Positions 1 through 7,292 are shown, counted from the stretch's first letter. The stretch is DNA of 10,822 nt from Aliivibrio_A kagoshimensis (GCF_050337105.1 NZ_JAKJSQ010000096.1:1-10822), one strand, 5' to 3'. Numbers and translations: made by a program. Notes: generated by a model from the letters alone, not told the origin.

Positions 1-185
1 TATTTTAAAATAAAAAATCAAAATATAGCTTTTAATCGAGTGAATAACGTTACTTAAAATTCTAAATTTAACTATAAAATATACACATTAAAGATAATAA
101 CCCTGTTTAAATCCTTAAAACACAAAATAATCACAATGCTTTTTACCGTAAAAGTAGTGAATAACAATTTTTTTCGATACTATTC

Positions 186-199
186 ATGATCTACATCAT
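186..199. promoter_or_regulatory. FNR-like operator (candidate)
   Basis: ATGATctacATCAT is a perfect palindrome matching the FNR consensus TTGAT-N4-ATCAA at 8 of 10 defined bases. Its centre (192.5) lies 41.5 bp upstream of about position 234, the start point predicted from the -10-like GATACT at 222-227. That is the class II spacing for FNR activation. The site suggests oxygen-responsive transcription of the HAD gene, or of a divergent gene left of the window. A CRP-type site is less likely because the TGTGA/TCACA bases are absent. Confidence 0.45.
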
Positions 200-221
200 T
201 CTTAGCCATTTGAGTAAACGA

Positions 222-227
222 GATACT
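222..227 (+). promoter_or_regulatory. Candidate -10 element for the HAD gene
   Basis: GATACT matches TATAAT at 4 of 6 positions. It gives a start near 234 and a leader of about 95 nt before the GTG start at 330. No good -35 lies 17 bp upstream, as expected for an activator-dependent promoter whose activator sits over that region. Support rests mainly on its spacing from the FNR-like palindrome at 186-199. Confidence 0.3.
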
Positions 228-329
228 GTAGGCTAACAATTCATCACCCCTTCCCCTTCTCTTAAAAGCCTTTCATGGAATATTAGGTTGATAGAGCGTC
301 TATAAGGGTCATAAAAATAAGGAGATCAT

Positions 330-983
330 GTGGAAAGTATTAAGAGTCACGTTATGTTTGACGTTGATGGGACCTTAATTGAATCGTACCAACATTATGA
401 AGTGTGTTTTCTTGCTGCAGTTAAAGAGGTCACCGGGATCGATCTGCACAATAACTGGAATACCTACCCTTTTGTCACTGATAAAGGCATTTTGTTGACA
501 TTTATTGAGCGCCAAGCTCCTCAATTTACTCTTCAGCAATTAGAGCAACAGGTAAAGCCTATCTTCATCAACAACCTCAAACGGTGTATCAGTCAGTACC
601 CGGTTAAAGAGGTCGCAGGCGCTAAAGCCTTCCTGAAAAACTTACTGCATAGCGGCGAATTCCAAATATCATTTGCCACCGATTGCTGGGAAGAAGCCAC
701 CTTGCTTTCGTTACAGTCAGCAGGGTTCAATGTAGATAATTTCACCATGACCTCTTCGGATGACCATTATGCACGTACCGAGATAATGAGAATCGCTAAA
801 GAGCGCGCCGGAGACGTTGATGATTTTCAACTCACCTACTTTGGTGACTCCGAGTCCGATATGCGTGCCAGTGACGCATTAAAGATGAATTTAGTCATTG
901 TGGGCAATAAAATCCATCACTATCAATCTATCAATGATTTTCAAGATATTCCCCATGTTTTAGAGTTCGTATTGGAACATTAA
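330..983 (+). CDS. HAD-superfamily hydrolase (phosphoglycolate phosphatase-like)
   Basis: A 217-aa cytoplasmic phosphatase-type protein. Seen: HAD motif I DVDGT with nucleophile Asp11 and acid Asp13; motif II Thr117 after the strand ISFA; and motif IV GDSESD with Asp173 and Asp177. A helical insert at about residues 18-90 is the C1-type cap. The usual motif III Lys-Pro is not visible; Arg149 in YARTEIM probably takes the place of the Lys. The GTG start is supported by AAGGAG at 319-324, 5 nt upstream; an ATG two bases earlier is in another frame. Family knowledge suggests a small phosphoester substrate, but the cap gives no specificity and the substrate is unknown. It lies upstream of the molybdoenzyme operon in the same direction but is separated by 397 bp and a hairpin, so co-transcription is doubtful. 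An FNR-like site upstream hints at anaerobic expression. Confidence 0.85.
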   Translation: MESIKSHVMFDVDGTLIESYQHYEVCFLAAVKEVTGIDLHNNWNTYPFVTDKGILLTFIERQAPQFTLQQLEQQVKPIFINNLKRCISQYPVKEVAGAKAFLKNLLHSGEFQISFATDCWEEATLLSLQSAGFNVDNFTMTSSDDHYARTEIMRIAKERAGDVDDFQLTYFGDSESDMRASDALKMNLVIVGNKIHHYQSINDFQDIPHVLEFVLEH

Positions 984-1038
984 GCAGATTCCGCAAGCGT
1001 AGAGTGATACTGACTCTCTACTTACTTGCGGTGCTTAA
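980..1038 (+). terminator. Long imperfect hairpin at the end of the HAD gene
   Basis: Three nested stems stack into one hairpin: TTAAGC (980-985) with GCTTAA (1033-1038), CCGCAAG (991-997) with CTTGCGG (1025-1031), and GTAGAG (999-1004) with CTCTAC (1016-1021). The base of the stem includes the HAD stop codon. No T-run follows, so it may act as an mRNA 3' stabiliser, a processing signal or a weak terminator rather than a classical intrinsic terminator. Confidence 0.5.
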
Positions 1039-1380
1039 CCAAAGCCGTCGTTCTCCCTTCGTTAAGCATTTCTATTCACATTCTATGACCGATTATTTCG
1101 TCATGAAAATGTCATAATTCCCCTCATGGCCACCCAGGCAACAACCTGCCTATCCTTCTGATAATTAACACAATTAACACACAGTCAGCCTGAGTTTTAA
1201 AAAGCAAATTTATGTCACAAACACGATAAAAAAACACCATTAATCTCTTCGTATTTGTTCTCTCCTCTCATTTTTAAATCGCCAATAGCCCTATATTTTG
1301 CCGCGAGTCATTCACCATACAAATAACAAAAGACTCATTAATATTTTATCAATATTCATTAACTGGTTGAGGTATTCAGC
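1039..1380 (+). promoter_or_regulatory. Control region of the molybdoenzyme operon
   Basis: These 342 bases hold no gene but carry ordered short repeats: ATGAC at 1085-1089, inverted relative to GTCAT at 1100-1104 and GTCAT at 1111-1115 (11-bp period); an inverted repeat AGGCA/TGCCT at 1136-1140 and 1147-1151; and an exact tandem 9-mer AATTAACAC at 1163-1171 and 1172-1180. A -10-like TATATT lies at 1292-1297 without a good -35. These could be sites for a response regulator or anaerobic regulator. No FNR, NarL/P or TorR consensus was recognised. TTGAGG at 1367-1372 is the ribosome binding site of the next gene. Confidence 0.35.
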
Positions 1381-2085
1381 ATGGCTAAACTTCCCCCTAT
1401 TCCATGGGAACAATCCATTCCAACACATAGAAAACTCTCTATGAAACGCGCAGGCATTGTCATTGATCTGCGCCGCTGCATCGGCTGCCACAGTTGCAGT
1501 GTCTCGTGCAAAACTGAGCACGACATTGCATTAGGGGATTTCAGAAATCGGGTTCGCTACTTAGAACATAAAGAGAGAAAAACCCTCTCATTTTTGCCCC
1601 AAATGTGTATGCACTGCCAAGATGCACCTTGCATGAATGCGTGTGAAAGCCAAGCGATTATCAAGCTTGCAGATAGCAGTATCGTGATTGATCAAGATAA
1701 GTGTATGGGCGACCAAACCTGTATCGCTGCCTGTCCTTATGACGCCATCTATATTGATCGTGAAACGCAGCAGGTCGATAAGTGCGATTTATGTACGCAC
1801 CGCACCTCTTTAGGGCAAGCGCCAGCCTGTGTCAGCACTTGTCCTACGGGCGCTCTATTGTTTGGAGACTTAGATAATCCAGCCGATCCTGTCACTCAAT
1901 TTTCAGTCTCGCATAACGCTGTGCCGTTTAAAGCCAGCGAAGGGACTAAACCCAATGTCCTCTACGTAGGATTGGAAGCCTGGATGGAAGATGCACAAAC
2001 CGGTGTTCAGATCTCCGAACTGGATAATGAAATTATCTATGAGCAAAAACTGACGATAACAGGAGCTCAAGCTGATGAAAAATAA
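1381..2085 (+). CDS. Four-cluster ferredoxin-like subunit of the molybdopterin oxidoreductase
   Basis: A 234-aa electron-transfer subunit of the DmsB/PhsB/TtrB/ArrB family, expected to pass electrons to the catalytic subunit encoded next. Four Cys motifs are seen: I C33-C36-C39-C43, II C76-C79-C84-C88, III C108-(D111)-C114-C118 and IV C135-C138-C150-C154. That makes 15 Cys rather than 16: motif III reads CMGDQTC, with Asp111 in place of the second Cys. The matching position is Trp in NarH, which binds a [3Fe-4S] cluster, so one cluster here is probably 3Fe or Asp-ligated. There is no signal peptide; in this family the subunit is usually carried across by the Tat-exported partner. The start at 1381 has TTGAGG 8 nt upstream; an ATG at 1441 (residue 21) has no clear ribosome site. 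It overlaps the next gene by 11 bp, which implies co-translation. Length equals that typical of ArrB, but the substrate cannot be inferred. Confidence 0.9.
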   Translation: MAKLPPIPWEQSIPTHRKLSMKRAGIVIDLRRCIGCHSCSVSCKTEHDIALGDFRNRVRYLEHKERKTLSFLPQMCMHCQDAPCMNACESQAIIKLADSSIVIDQDKCMGDQTCIAACPYDAIYIDRETQQVDKCDLCTHRTSLGQAPACVSTCPTGALLFGDLDNPADPVTQFSVSHNAVPFKASEGTKPNVLYVGLEAWMEDAQTGVQISELDNEIIYEQKLTITGAQADEK

Positions 2086-4816
2086 AAACATAGATACTCA
2101 CACAGTTACCCGCCGAGACTTTTTAAAAATGGCAGCAACACTCTCTGTAGGAGTCACTGCCATTGGATTTTCATCCCCTCTTTTCGCGCAAGTCAGTGGC
2201 CAACAGATCGAAGACGATCTCAAGGCATTAATTGCTGGCCGTAAGAAGGATTTCATTGACTACAGCCGTGCCAAAGCGATTCCGACTATCTGTTTTGGCT
2301 GTACCACATCGTGTGGTGTTATTGGCTGGGTACAAGATGGAAAAGTCCGAAAAATTGAAGGCAACCCGTTGGATCCTAACTCCCAAGGAAACATCTGCTC
2401 TAAAGCCAACGGTATGATCAGCTACACCTACTACCCTGAACGCCTGCTCTATCCAATCAAACGTGTTGGTAAGCGTGGCGAAGGGAAATGGAGACGGGTA
2501 CACTGGGATGAAGCGATTAAAGAGGTGGGAGATAAACTCAAAACCTGTCGTGAATCTGGCCATCCTGAGCGCTTTATTTTCCACTATGGCAGAGATAAGA
2601 CTAAAGGTTTTACCAAGCGGTTCACTAACGCTTTTGGCACGCCTAACCGATTAAATCGTCGTTCAATTTGTAGCTCTAATCGTCGTGCGCCACTCATGAG
2701 TTACTTTGGTCGTGACTTCGAGTGGGAAACCCAAGATCTTGAGAATACCAAATACATCTTGAACTTTGGTTGTAACCCGATGGAGGCCTATCAAGGCGGG
2801 CTCTATATGATGCATCGGATACAGACAGCACGTGTGGATCATGGCGCAAAAATGGTCAGTTTTGAGGTTCGCCCTTCCGCTACCGTCAACTGTTCCGATG
2901 AATACTACTCGGTAATGCCCGGCTCTGATGGCGCAATTGGTTTTGCGATGGCCAATGTGATCATCGATGAAGGGTTGGTCGACACCGATTTCTGGCAGCG
3001 TTGGTCTAATGTTTCACTGTTAGAGATAAAAGAACACATTAAACAGTGGACACCAGAGTTTGCCGAAAAAGAGAGCGGCGTACCGGCGAATGAAATCCGT
3101 CGGATTGCCATTGAGTTTGCTAAAGCTGCTCCGCACTGTACTACCATGACTGCGCGTGGTTCGGCCAAGCACTATAACGGATATCAAGCGGATCGCGGCT
3201 TAAGAATGCTTGATGTGTTGGTCGGCAATGTCGGTCAAAAAGGCGGGTTCTGTTTAAGCTCACTTCGTATGTGGGGTGGTGGTAAATATGGTCAAGACGG
3301 TCTACCTTCGGTTTCTCAACCTAAACCGACACCGCCATCACCAAAAGCTTTTTTACCCGGAACAGCCGCTTATGACGATTTACCGTCAGACATTAAAGAG
3401 AAAGTAAATCGACTTGATCCTATGTGGCAGAAAAAATACAAAGGCGAACTTGCCACGCCAGCTGAATACCCATTAGCATGGCACTGGTATGGCATGAAAG
3501 TCGGCCAACTGGTACAGCACTATATTCGCGAAGGAAGAGCCAAAGTCGACGTGTATATGTCATTCACCTATGGCGCGGCTTATGGATACCCGGAAGCGAA
3601 TGTATGTCGTGAAGTGCTACTGGACGAAAAATTAGTGCCGTATCATGTCGCTATTGATATTGCCTACAGTGAACACGCCTCACTAGCAGATATGATCCTT
3701 CCTGAAGCGACCAGCCTTGAAAGATGGGACCCACACTCCACCAACTGTTATGGTTTGATCCCCTACACTGGGATTCGACAGCCTTTGGTTAAACCACAAG
3801 GTGAAGCTCGAGAAGTTCAGCTTATCTTCAAAGACCTCGCTCACCACATTGGCGGCGGCATGGTGAAATATTTCGATTTTGATAACGTCGAAGATTTCTA
3901 CAAAGAGTGGTACAAAGAGGTGTCCGCTAAATTCCCTAACGGTTGGGAGGAATTTAAACAGCGCGGGATCTGGCAAGATACCGATCGCGCCAAAGATTAC
4001 GAACTGTTTGAGAGGCCTGTTCCTGCAAAAGAGTTAGCTGGCAGCCATGTCGATGGGAAAACCAACATCATCTACAACACCGTCAAGGGCAAGAAAAAAG
4101 CCATTGGAATCATGATGCCTGATCGCCATAGCGGAAAAATGACTGCAGTGAGAGGTTTCCCGACCCCATCAAGGCTCATTCAAGTCAGTGATCCAATCTT
4201 CCCGTTAGCGGCTAAGTCCGTTGGGCTGCCTGAGAGTGATCCCAACGGCAATGCTCTACCAACATACTACTCCATTCCTGGTTTCGAAGACCTAGAAGAG
4301 AGTGACATGATTCTAACAACCTTCAAGTGGAATGTTCACACTCAAGGCCGCTCTGCCATGTGGAAGTACAGTGCTGAGATTGTTCATACTAACCCACTAT
4401 TTATTAACCCGAATACTGCCAAAAAAATGGGATTAGTTTCAGGGGATGAAGTGGAGGTCACGGTAAAACGTCCGAAAGGCTTAACCTACCGTGGAAACAT
4501 CGATGAGAACGTCAGCGTCTTTAGAAATACCGTTCGCGTACTCAATGGTGTGCATGAACGTGTGCTCTGCTTTGGTCATGGTGCTGGTCACTGGCAGCAA
4601 GGGTCGGTATCAAAAGGGGAAAATCGCATCAGTATGCCAAGCTCAGGGTTTAATGGTGAGAAAAAACCGCATCTACATGACCAAATATGGTGGTCCAAAG
4701 AGCTTGGTGGCACTGGTAACGGTGTACCAATGAATGACAACCTACCGATTAACCCCTCACCTCTCGTTGGCGGGCAAAACTGGTTTGATTCTATCTGTAA
4801 GGTGAGAAAAGTATGA
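2075..4816 (+). CDS. Tat-exported molybdopterin oxidoreductase, catalytic subunit (PsrA/PhsA/TtrA/ArrA-like)
   Basis: A 913-aa DMSO-reductase-superfamily catalytic subunit, expected to bind bis-MGD molybdenum and one [4Fe-4S] cluster in the periplasm. Seen: a twin-arginine signal TRRDFLKM at residues 12-19, with probable cleavage after LFA (38/39); an N-terminal cluster motif C73-C76-C80 and C108, followed by Lys110; FGTPN at 187-191 and then Cys199 in RRSICSSNRR, the expected Mo ligand as in PsrA/PhsA/TtrA/ArrA rather than Ser (DmsA) or Asp (NarG); the conserved motif EHASLADMILPEAT in the middle; and a C-terminal MGD-binding domain in roughly the last 140 residues (NTAKKMGLVSGDEVEV). AGGAG at 2061-2065 lies 9 nt before the start. 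It is flanked by its Fe-S subunit and a TorD-like chaperone, with no NrfD/PsrC/DmsC-type anchor in the operon. It may reduce a sulfur, selenium or arsenic oxyanion or an organic oxide; substrate and direction are not decidable here. Its length lies between ArrA or PhsA (shorter) and TtrA (longer). Confidence 0.9.
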   Translation: MKNKNIDTHTVTRRDFLKMAATLSVGVTAIGFSSPLFAQVSGQQIEDDLKALIAGRKKDFIDYSRAKAIPTICFGCTTSCGVIGWVQDGKVRKIEGNPLDPNSQGNICSKANGMISYTYYPERLLYPIKRVGKRGEGKWRRVHWDEAIKEVGDKLKTCRESGHPERFIFHYGRDKTKGFTKRFTNAFGTPNRLNRRSICSSNRRAPLMSYFGRDFEWETQDLENTKYILNFGCNPMEAYQGGLYMMHRIQTARVDHGAKMVSFEVRPSATVNCSDEYYSVMPGSDGAIGFAMANVIIDEGLVDTDFWQRWSNVSLLEIKEHIKQWTPEFAEKESGVPANEIRRIAIEFAKAAPHCTTMTARGSAKHYNGYQADRGLRMLDVLVGNVGQKGGFCLSSLRMWGGGKYGQDGLPSVSQPKPTPPSPKAFLPGTAAYDDLPSDIKEKVNRLDPMWQKKYKGELATPAEYPLAWHWYGMKVGQLVQHYIREGRAKVDVYMSFTYGAAYGYPEANVCREVLLDEKLVPYHVAIDIAYSEHASLADMILPEATSLERWDPHSTNCYGLIPYTGIRQPLVKPQGEAREVQLIFKDLAHHIGGGMVKYFDFDNVEDFYKEWYKEVSAKFPNGWEEFKQRGIWQDTDRAKDYELFERPVPAKELAGSHVDGKTNIIYNTVKGKKKAIGIMMPDRHSGKMTAVRGFPTPSRLIQVSDPIFPLAAKSVGLPESDPNGNALPTYYSIPGFEDLEESDMILTTFKWNVHTQGRSAMWKYSAEIVHTNPLFINPNTAKKMGLVSGDEVEVTVKRPKGLTYRGNIDENVSVFRNTVRVLNGVHERVLCFGHGAGHWQQGSVSKGENRISMPSSGFNGEKKPHLHDQIWWSKELGGTGNGVPMNDNLPINPSPLVGGQNWFDSICKVRKV

Positions 4817-5406
4817 ACCAGTCACAAACGTTAACCCAGCAAGGGACGGTATTTACTCTACTGGGTAGGGTCTTTATTCATGAACTTGATAAAACCACCA
4901 TCCAGACACTGCAAGAGCCCAAGATTTGTGAAGTAATGGATCAGTTCCATTCCGGTTTTTCTGACTATATTCAGCAGACGGATTGGAATGACGAGAACAT
5001 CAACCAGCTCGCCTCGGACTATTGCCATCTATTTATTTTGCCGCAAAAAACAGGCCTTTCTCTGCAAGCCAGCCACTGGTTGCTCAGCGATGAAACCCTT
5101 GATATGGCAAAATTAGAGAGCATCATTGAGAGTCTCAACATTGATCTTTCTTCACTGCATATAAGCGATGTAAATCTATCCAAAGATCACTTAGGGCTAC
5201 TGCTTTACTTTGTCAGTGCGCTCTTTTGTTCTAATGATCCCAAGGTTCAGGCACTGGCAAATCAAGTGGCCAATGTGGTTCTGATCCCATGGACATTACG
5301 ATTTGTGGAGAAGTTAAGCACCGCCACCCACAATCCAGTCTATCTTGCCTGTGGGCAGTTACTGCTTGAGTCTGTAAGCAATTTGGAGGCCGTCGAAACG
5401 CTATAA
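4813..5406 (+). CDS. TorD/DmsD-like molybdoenzyme maturation chaperone
   Basis: A 197-aa all-helical cytoplasmic protein of the TorD/NarJ family. Proteins of this family bind the Tat signal and the apo-form of a partner molybdoenzyme and hold it until the cofactor is inserted. Seen: the family signature near residues 67-74 as SDYCHLFI (usual form EYxRLF) and the second signature DHLGLLLYFVSALF at about 125-138 (usual form DHLxxELxFL). No membrane segment or metal motif is present. The start overlaps the catalytic-subunit stop as ATGA (4813-4816), with AAGGTGAG at 4799-4806 as ribosome site, so translation is coupled. Position and coupling make the 913-aa enzyme its obvious client. The sequence is divergent and the family is assigned on short motifs plus context. 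Confidence 0.82.
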   Translation: MNQSQTLTQQGTVFTLLGRVFIHELDKTTIQTLQEPKICEVMDQFHSGFSDYIQQTDWNDENINQLASDYCHLFILPQKTGLSLQASHWLLSDETLDMAKLESIIESLNIDLSSLHISDVNLSKDHLGLLLYFVSALFCSNDPKVQALANQVANVVLIPWTLRFVEKLSTATHNPVYLACGQLLLESVSNLEAVETL

Positions 5407-5413
5407 GTAACGA

Positions 5414-5441
5414 GCAAGGCGCTCTAGTTTGAGCGCCTTGC
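5414..5441. terminator. Hairpin between convergent genes
   Basis: GCAAGGCGCTC (5414-5424) and GAGCGCCTTGC (5431-5441) form a perfect 11-bp GC-rich stem with a 6-nt loop. It lies 8 bp after the chaperone stop and 10 bp before the stop of the convergent Lrp-type gene, so it can serve both strands. Neither side has a clear T-run, so termination efficiency is uncertain. Confidence 0.7.
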
Positions 5442-5451
5442 CCTATGACTA

Positions 5452-5883
5452 TTAATGGATCGTATCTAGTAACAGATTAGTTTCCGTTCTCACAATGCCT
5501 TGAATAATGCGTATTTCACTTAAAATGGCATTTAGAAGCGGCAGTGTCTCAGTGGTAATAACCGCGATCAAATCCCAATGCCCACTCGTATGATGTATCG
5601 CGACCACTTCTGGGTACGCCTGTAAACTGCCAATCACTTTCAGTTCATTTTTTGCTTCAACCGAGATGTTCATTAATGACTTGATCGGATGAGTTTCTAC
5701 TTCAGGTTTTATTTTAATTGAATACCCTAAAATAATGCCTTCTTTTTCAAGTTTGATTATTCGATTCTGAACCGTCGCCCTAGAGACTTTCAGTTGTTTA
5801 GCTAGGCTGACAATTGGCATTCTGGCGTTAGAGCGCAGTAGTGAGATGAGCTGTCTATCTTTGGCATCAAGTTTATCAATCAT
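5452..5883 (-). CDS. Lrp/AsnC-family transcriptional regulator
   Basis: A 143-aa DNA-binding protein. Seen: an N-terminal AsnC-type winged HTH (residues about 4-45, beginning LDAKDRQLISLLRSNAR), with the recognition helix in VSRATVQNRIIKLEKEGII, and a C-terminal ligand-binding/oligomerisation domain (about 65-140) containing GHWDLIAVI. Members bind amino acids and often control the adjacent, divergent gene. Here that gene is an ornithine cyclodeaminase 168 bp away, so local control of ornithine or arginine breakdown, plus autoregulation, is the natural inference. The effector is not readable from the sequence. The ribosome site is weak (GAAGTAGA-like, just upstream). The length is slightly under that of global Lrp (about 164 aa), and it looks like a local feast/famine regulator rather than Lrp itself. 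Confidence 0.88.
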   Translation of the reverse strand: MIDKLDAKDRQLISLLRSNARMPIVSLAKQLKVSRATVQNRIIKLEKEGIILGYSIKIKPEVETHPIKSLMNISVEAKNELKVIGSLQAYPEVVAIHHTSGHWDLIAVITTETLPLLNAILSEIRIIQGIVRTETNLLLDTIH

Positions 5884-6051
5884 AAAAATCTACTTCATTG
5901 AACACATTGCAATTATTTACTGACATTATGCAATATTTACCTTGTAATTTGTACATTAAATGGGCTAGTTGTTGGCTCAATCTCACTTTACTATTTCCCT
6001 CAGTAATGAAAGCCCTTCAATGATTAAAATTAACTATTAATGGAATGACTA
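5884..6051. promoter_or_regulatory. Divergent control region between the Lrp-type regulator and ocd
   Basis: The shared 168-bp intergenic region holds a near-identical direct repeat: TGCAATTATTTAC (5908-5920) and TGCAATATTTAC (5929-5940). The repeats start 21 bp apart, two helical turns. The outer parts also form an inverted pair, TTGCA (5907-5911) and TGCAA (5929-5933). Lrp/AsnC proteins bind as dimers to helically phased AT-rich sites, so these are the likely operators. A weak promoter for ocd may be TTGTTG (5969-5974), 17 bp, TATTTC (5992-5997). Confidence 0.5.
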
Positions 6052-7107
6052 ATGACCTTATTTTTAGATGTGAATAACGTAGGCGAATTGATTAAAAAGA
6101 CCGGGACGGCCAATTTTATGAATGGCTTGCTTGCCTATATGGAGTCTGACTTTGCTCGTTGGGAATCGTTTGATAAAACAGCGCGAACTGCAGCCCATAG
6201 TGACGTAGGCGTAATCGAATTGATGCCTGTTGCCGATGATAAAAATTATGGTTTTAAATTTGTCAATGGACACCCTTCAAACCCACGATTTGGACTCTCT
6301 ACTGTTATGGCCTTTGGCGCGTTAGCCGATGTCTCTACAGGCTATCCACGAATGTTGTCAGAACTCACCATTTTAACCGCTTTTAGAACCGCGGTAACTT
6401 CTGTCATGGCAGCAAAAGCGTTAGCTAACCCTGAATCCAAAGTGATGGGTATAATCGGTTGTGGATCTCAATGTGAATTCCAAGCCATTGCCTTCCATAC
6501 CCTATTAGGAATTGATGAACTGAGAATATATGACATCGATAAACTCGCAATGATGAAGGTTGAGAAACACTTAAAAGCATTTCCTAAATTGAAAGTGATT
6601 CAAGCAAAATCTGCCGCAGAGTGTACGCACAACGCCGATATCATCACTACCGTCACCGCCGATAAAACCAAAGCAACCATTTTAACCCCAGATATGATCA
6701 GACCCGGTGTTCACATTAATGGTGTTGGCGGAGACTGCCCAGGAAAAACGGAACTGGATGTTGGTGTACTACTTGAAGGGAAGATCTTCATCGAGCATGA
6801 ACCTCAAACTCGAGTGGAAGGTGACATTCAGCAATTAGCCGCCGATCACCCCGTTCACCCATTATGGCGTGTTGTGGCAGGGCTAGACCAAGGGCGTGAT
6901 TCAAAAGATCAGATCACCATTTTTGACTCAGTCGGTTTTGCATTAGAAGATCTTGCGGTATTACGTTATACCTATGACATTGCAACCGAACTACAACTAG
7001 GCTCAACCATATCACTGGTACCTTGGCTTGAAAATCCAAAAGACCTGTATGAGCTGACCGTCAACCCTTATAACGCAGAACAGCACAAACAAGAGTTAGT
7101 CTATTAA
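6052..7107 (+). CDS. ocd: Ornithine cyclodeaminase
   Basis: A 351-aa NAD-dependent enzyme converting L-ornithine to L-proline and ammonia in the cytoplasm. Residues described as important in Pseudomonas putida OCD fall at the same numbers here: Arg45, Glu56, Lys69 (FKFVNGHP), Arg112 and Asp228 (VGGDCPGKTE). The length is nearly the same as that enzyme (350 aa). A Rossmann nucleotide motif GIIGCGSQ lies at 133-140. This match favours true OCD over the alanine dehydrogenase, lysine cyclodeaminase or mu-crystallin members of the superfamily. The gene is single, has its own terminator, and is divergent from an Lrp/AsnC regulator, which suggests induction by an amino acid. The ATG at 6052 has only a weak ribosome site (TGGAATG upstream). 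Confidence 0.9.
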   Translation: MTLFLDVNNVGELIKKTGTANFMNGLLAYMESDFARWESFDKTARTAAHSDVGVIELMPVADDKNYGFKFVNGHPSNPRFGLSTVMAFGALADVSTGYPRMLSELTILTAFRTAVTSVMAAKALANPESKVMGIIGCGSQCEFQAIAFHTLLGIDELRIYDIDKLAMMKVEKHLKAFPKLKVIQAKSAAECTHNADIITTVTADKTKATILTPDMIRPGVHINGVGGDCPGKTELDVGVLLEGKIFIEHEPQTRVEGDIQQLAADHPVHPLWRVVAGLDQGRDSKDQITIFDSVGFALEDLAVLRYTYDIATELQLGSTISLVPWLENPKDLYELTVNPYNAEQHKQELVY

Positions 7108-7129
7108 TCTCGCTAGATAAAAACCTCAT

Positions 7130-7152
7130 AGGGCACTTCACGGTGCCCTTTT
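7130..7152 (+). terminator. Intrinsic terminator of ocd
   Basis: AGGGCAC (7130-7136) pairs with GTGCCCT (7143-7149) around a 6-nt loop and is followed by a short T-run (7149-7152). It lies 22 bp after the ocd stop. Confidence 0.85.
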
Positions 7153-7266
7153 GCGTTATTACCCATTTAGCGCTATGATTAAATAGTCAAATGACAACAA
7201 CATCATTCACTTACAACTTGGATACCTAAGCGTTTTTTAACTATTAAACAACCCTTTTGCTCTGCT

Positions 7267-7292
7267 TATAAACAGGCACCACGGAGGTTAAT
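7267..7292 (+). promoter_or_regulatory. Candidate -10 and ribosome site of the first small gene
   Basis: TATAAA (7267-7272) matches a -10 at 5 of 6 positions but has only a poor -35 about 17 bp upstream, and the predicted leader is very short. An alternative is TTGGAT (7218-7223), 18 bp, TATTAA (7242-7247). The ribosome site GGAGG (7283-7287), 5 nt before the ATG, is strong. No LexA box is present in the 185 bp upstream. Confidence 0.35.

Larger units (their letters stand above)
1..329. other. AT-rich intergenic region upstream of the HAD gene
   Basis: No coding region is evident in these 329 bases, which are very AT-rich, especially 1-180. The stretch holds the FNR-like palindrome and candidate promoter listed separately, and a 10-bp direct repeat AGTGAATAAC at 39-48 and 156-165. 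It may also be the control region of a gene to the left, outside the window. Nothing else is supportable. Confidence 0.6.

Noticed and set aside
2228..2584. Open frames opposite or inside the molybdoenzyme operon (also 1312-1521, 1903-2091, 2232-2417, 2463-2654, 2905-3168, 3683-3976 and 4491-4733)
   Set aside because: All lie within strongly supported genes in other frames, have no recognisable motifs, and look like by-products of codon use.
6066..6075. GTGAATAAC inside ocd, similar to the repeat at 39-48 and 156-165
   Set aside because: It falls in a conserved coding region and is best explained by chance. The repeat family is not supported.
7262..7275. CTG-N8-CAG upstream of small gene copy 1, resembling a LexA box
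   Set aside because: LexA needs CTG-N10-CAG (CTGT-N8-ACAG). The spacing is two bases short and the flanking T and A are missing.
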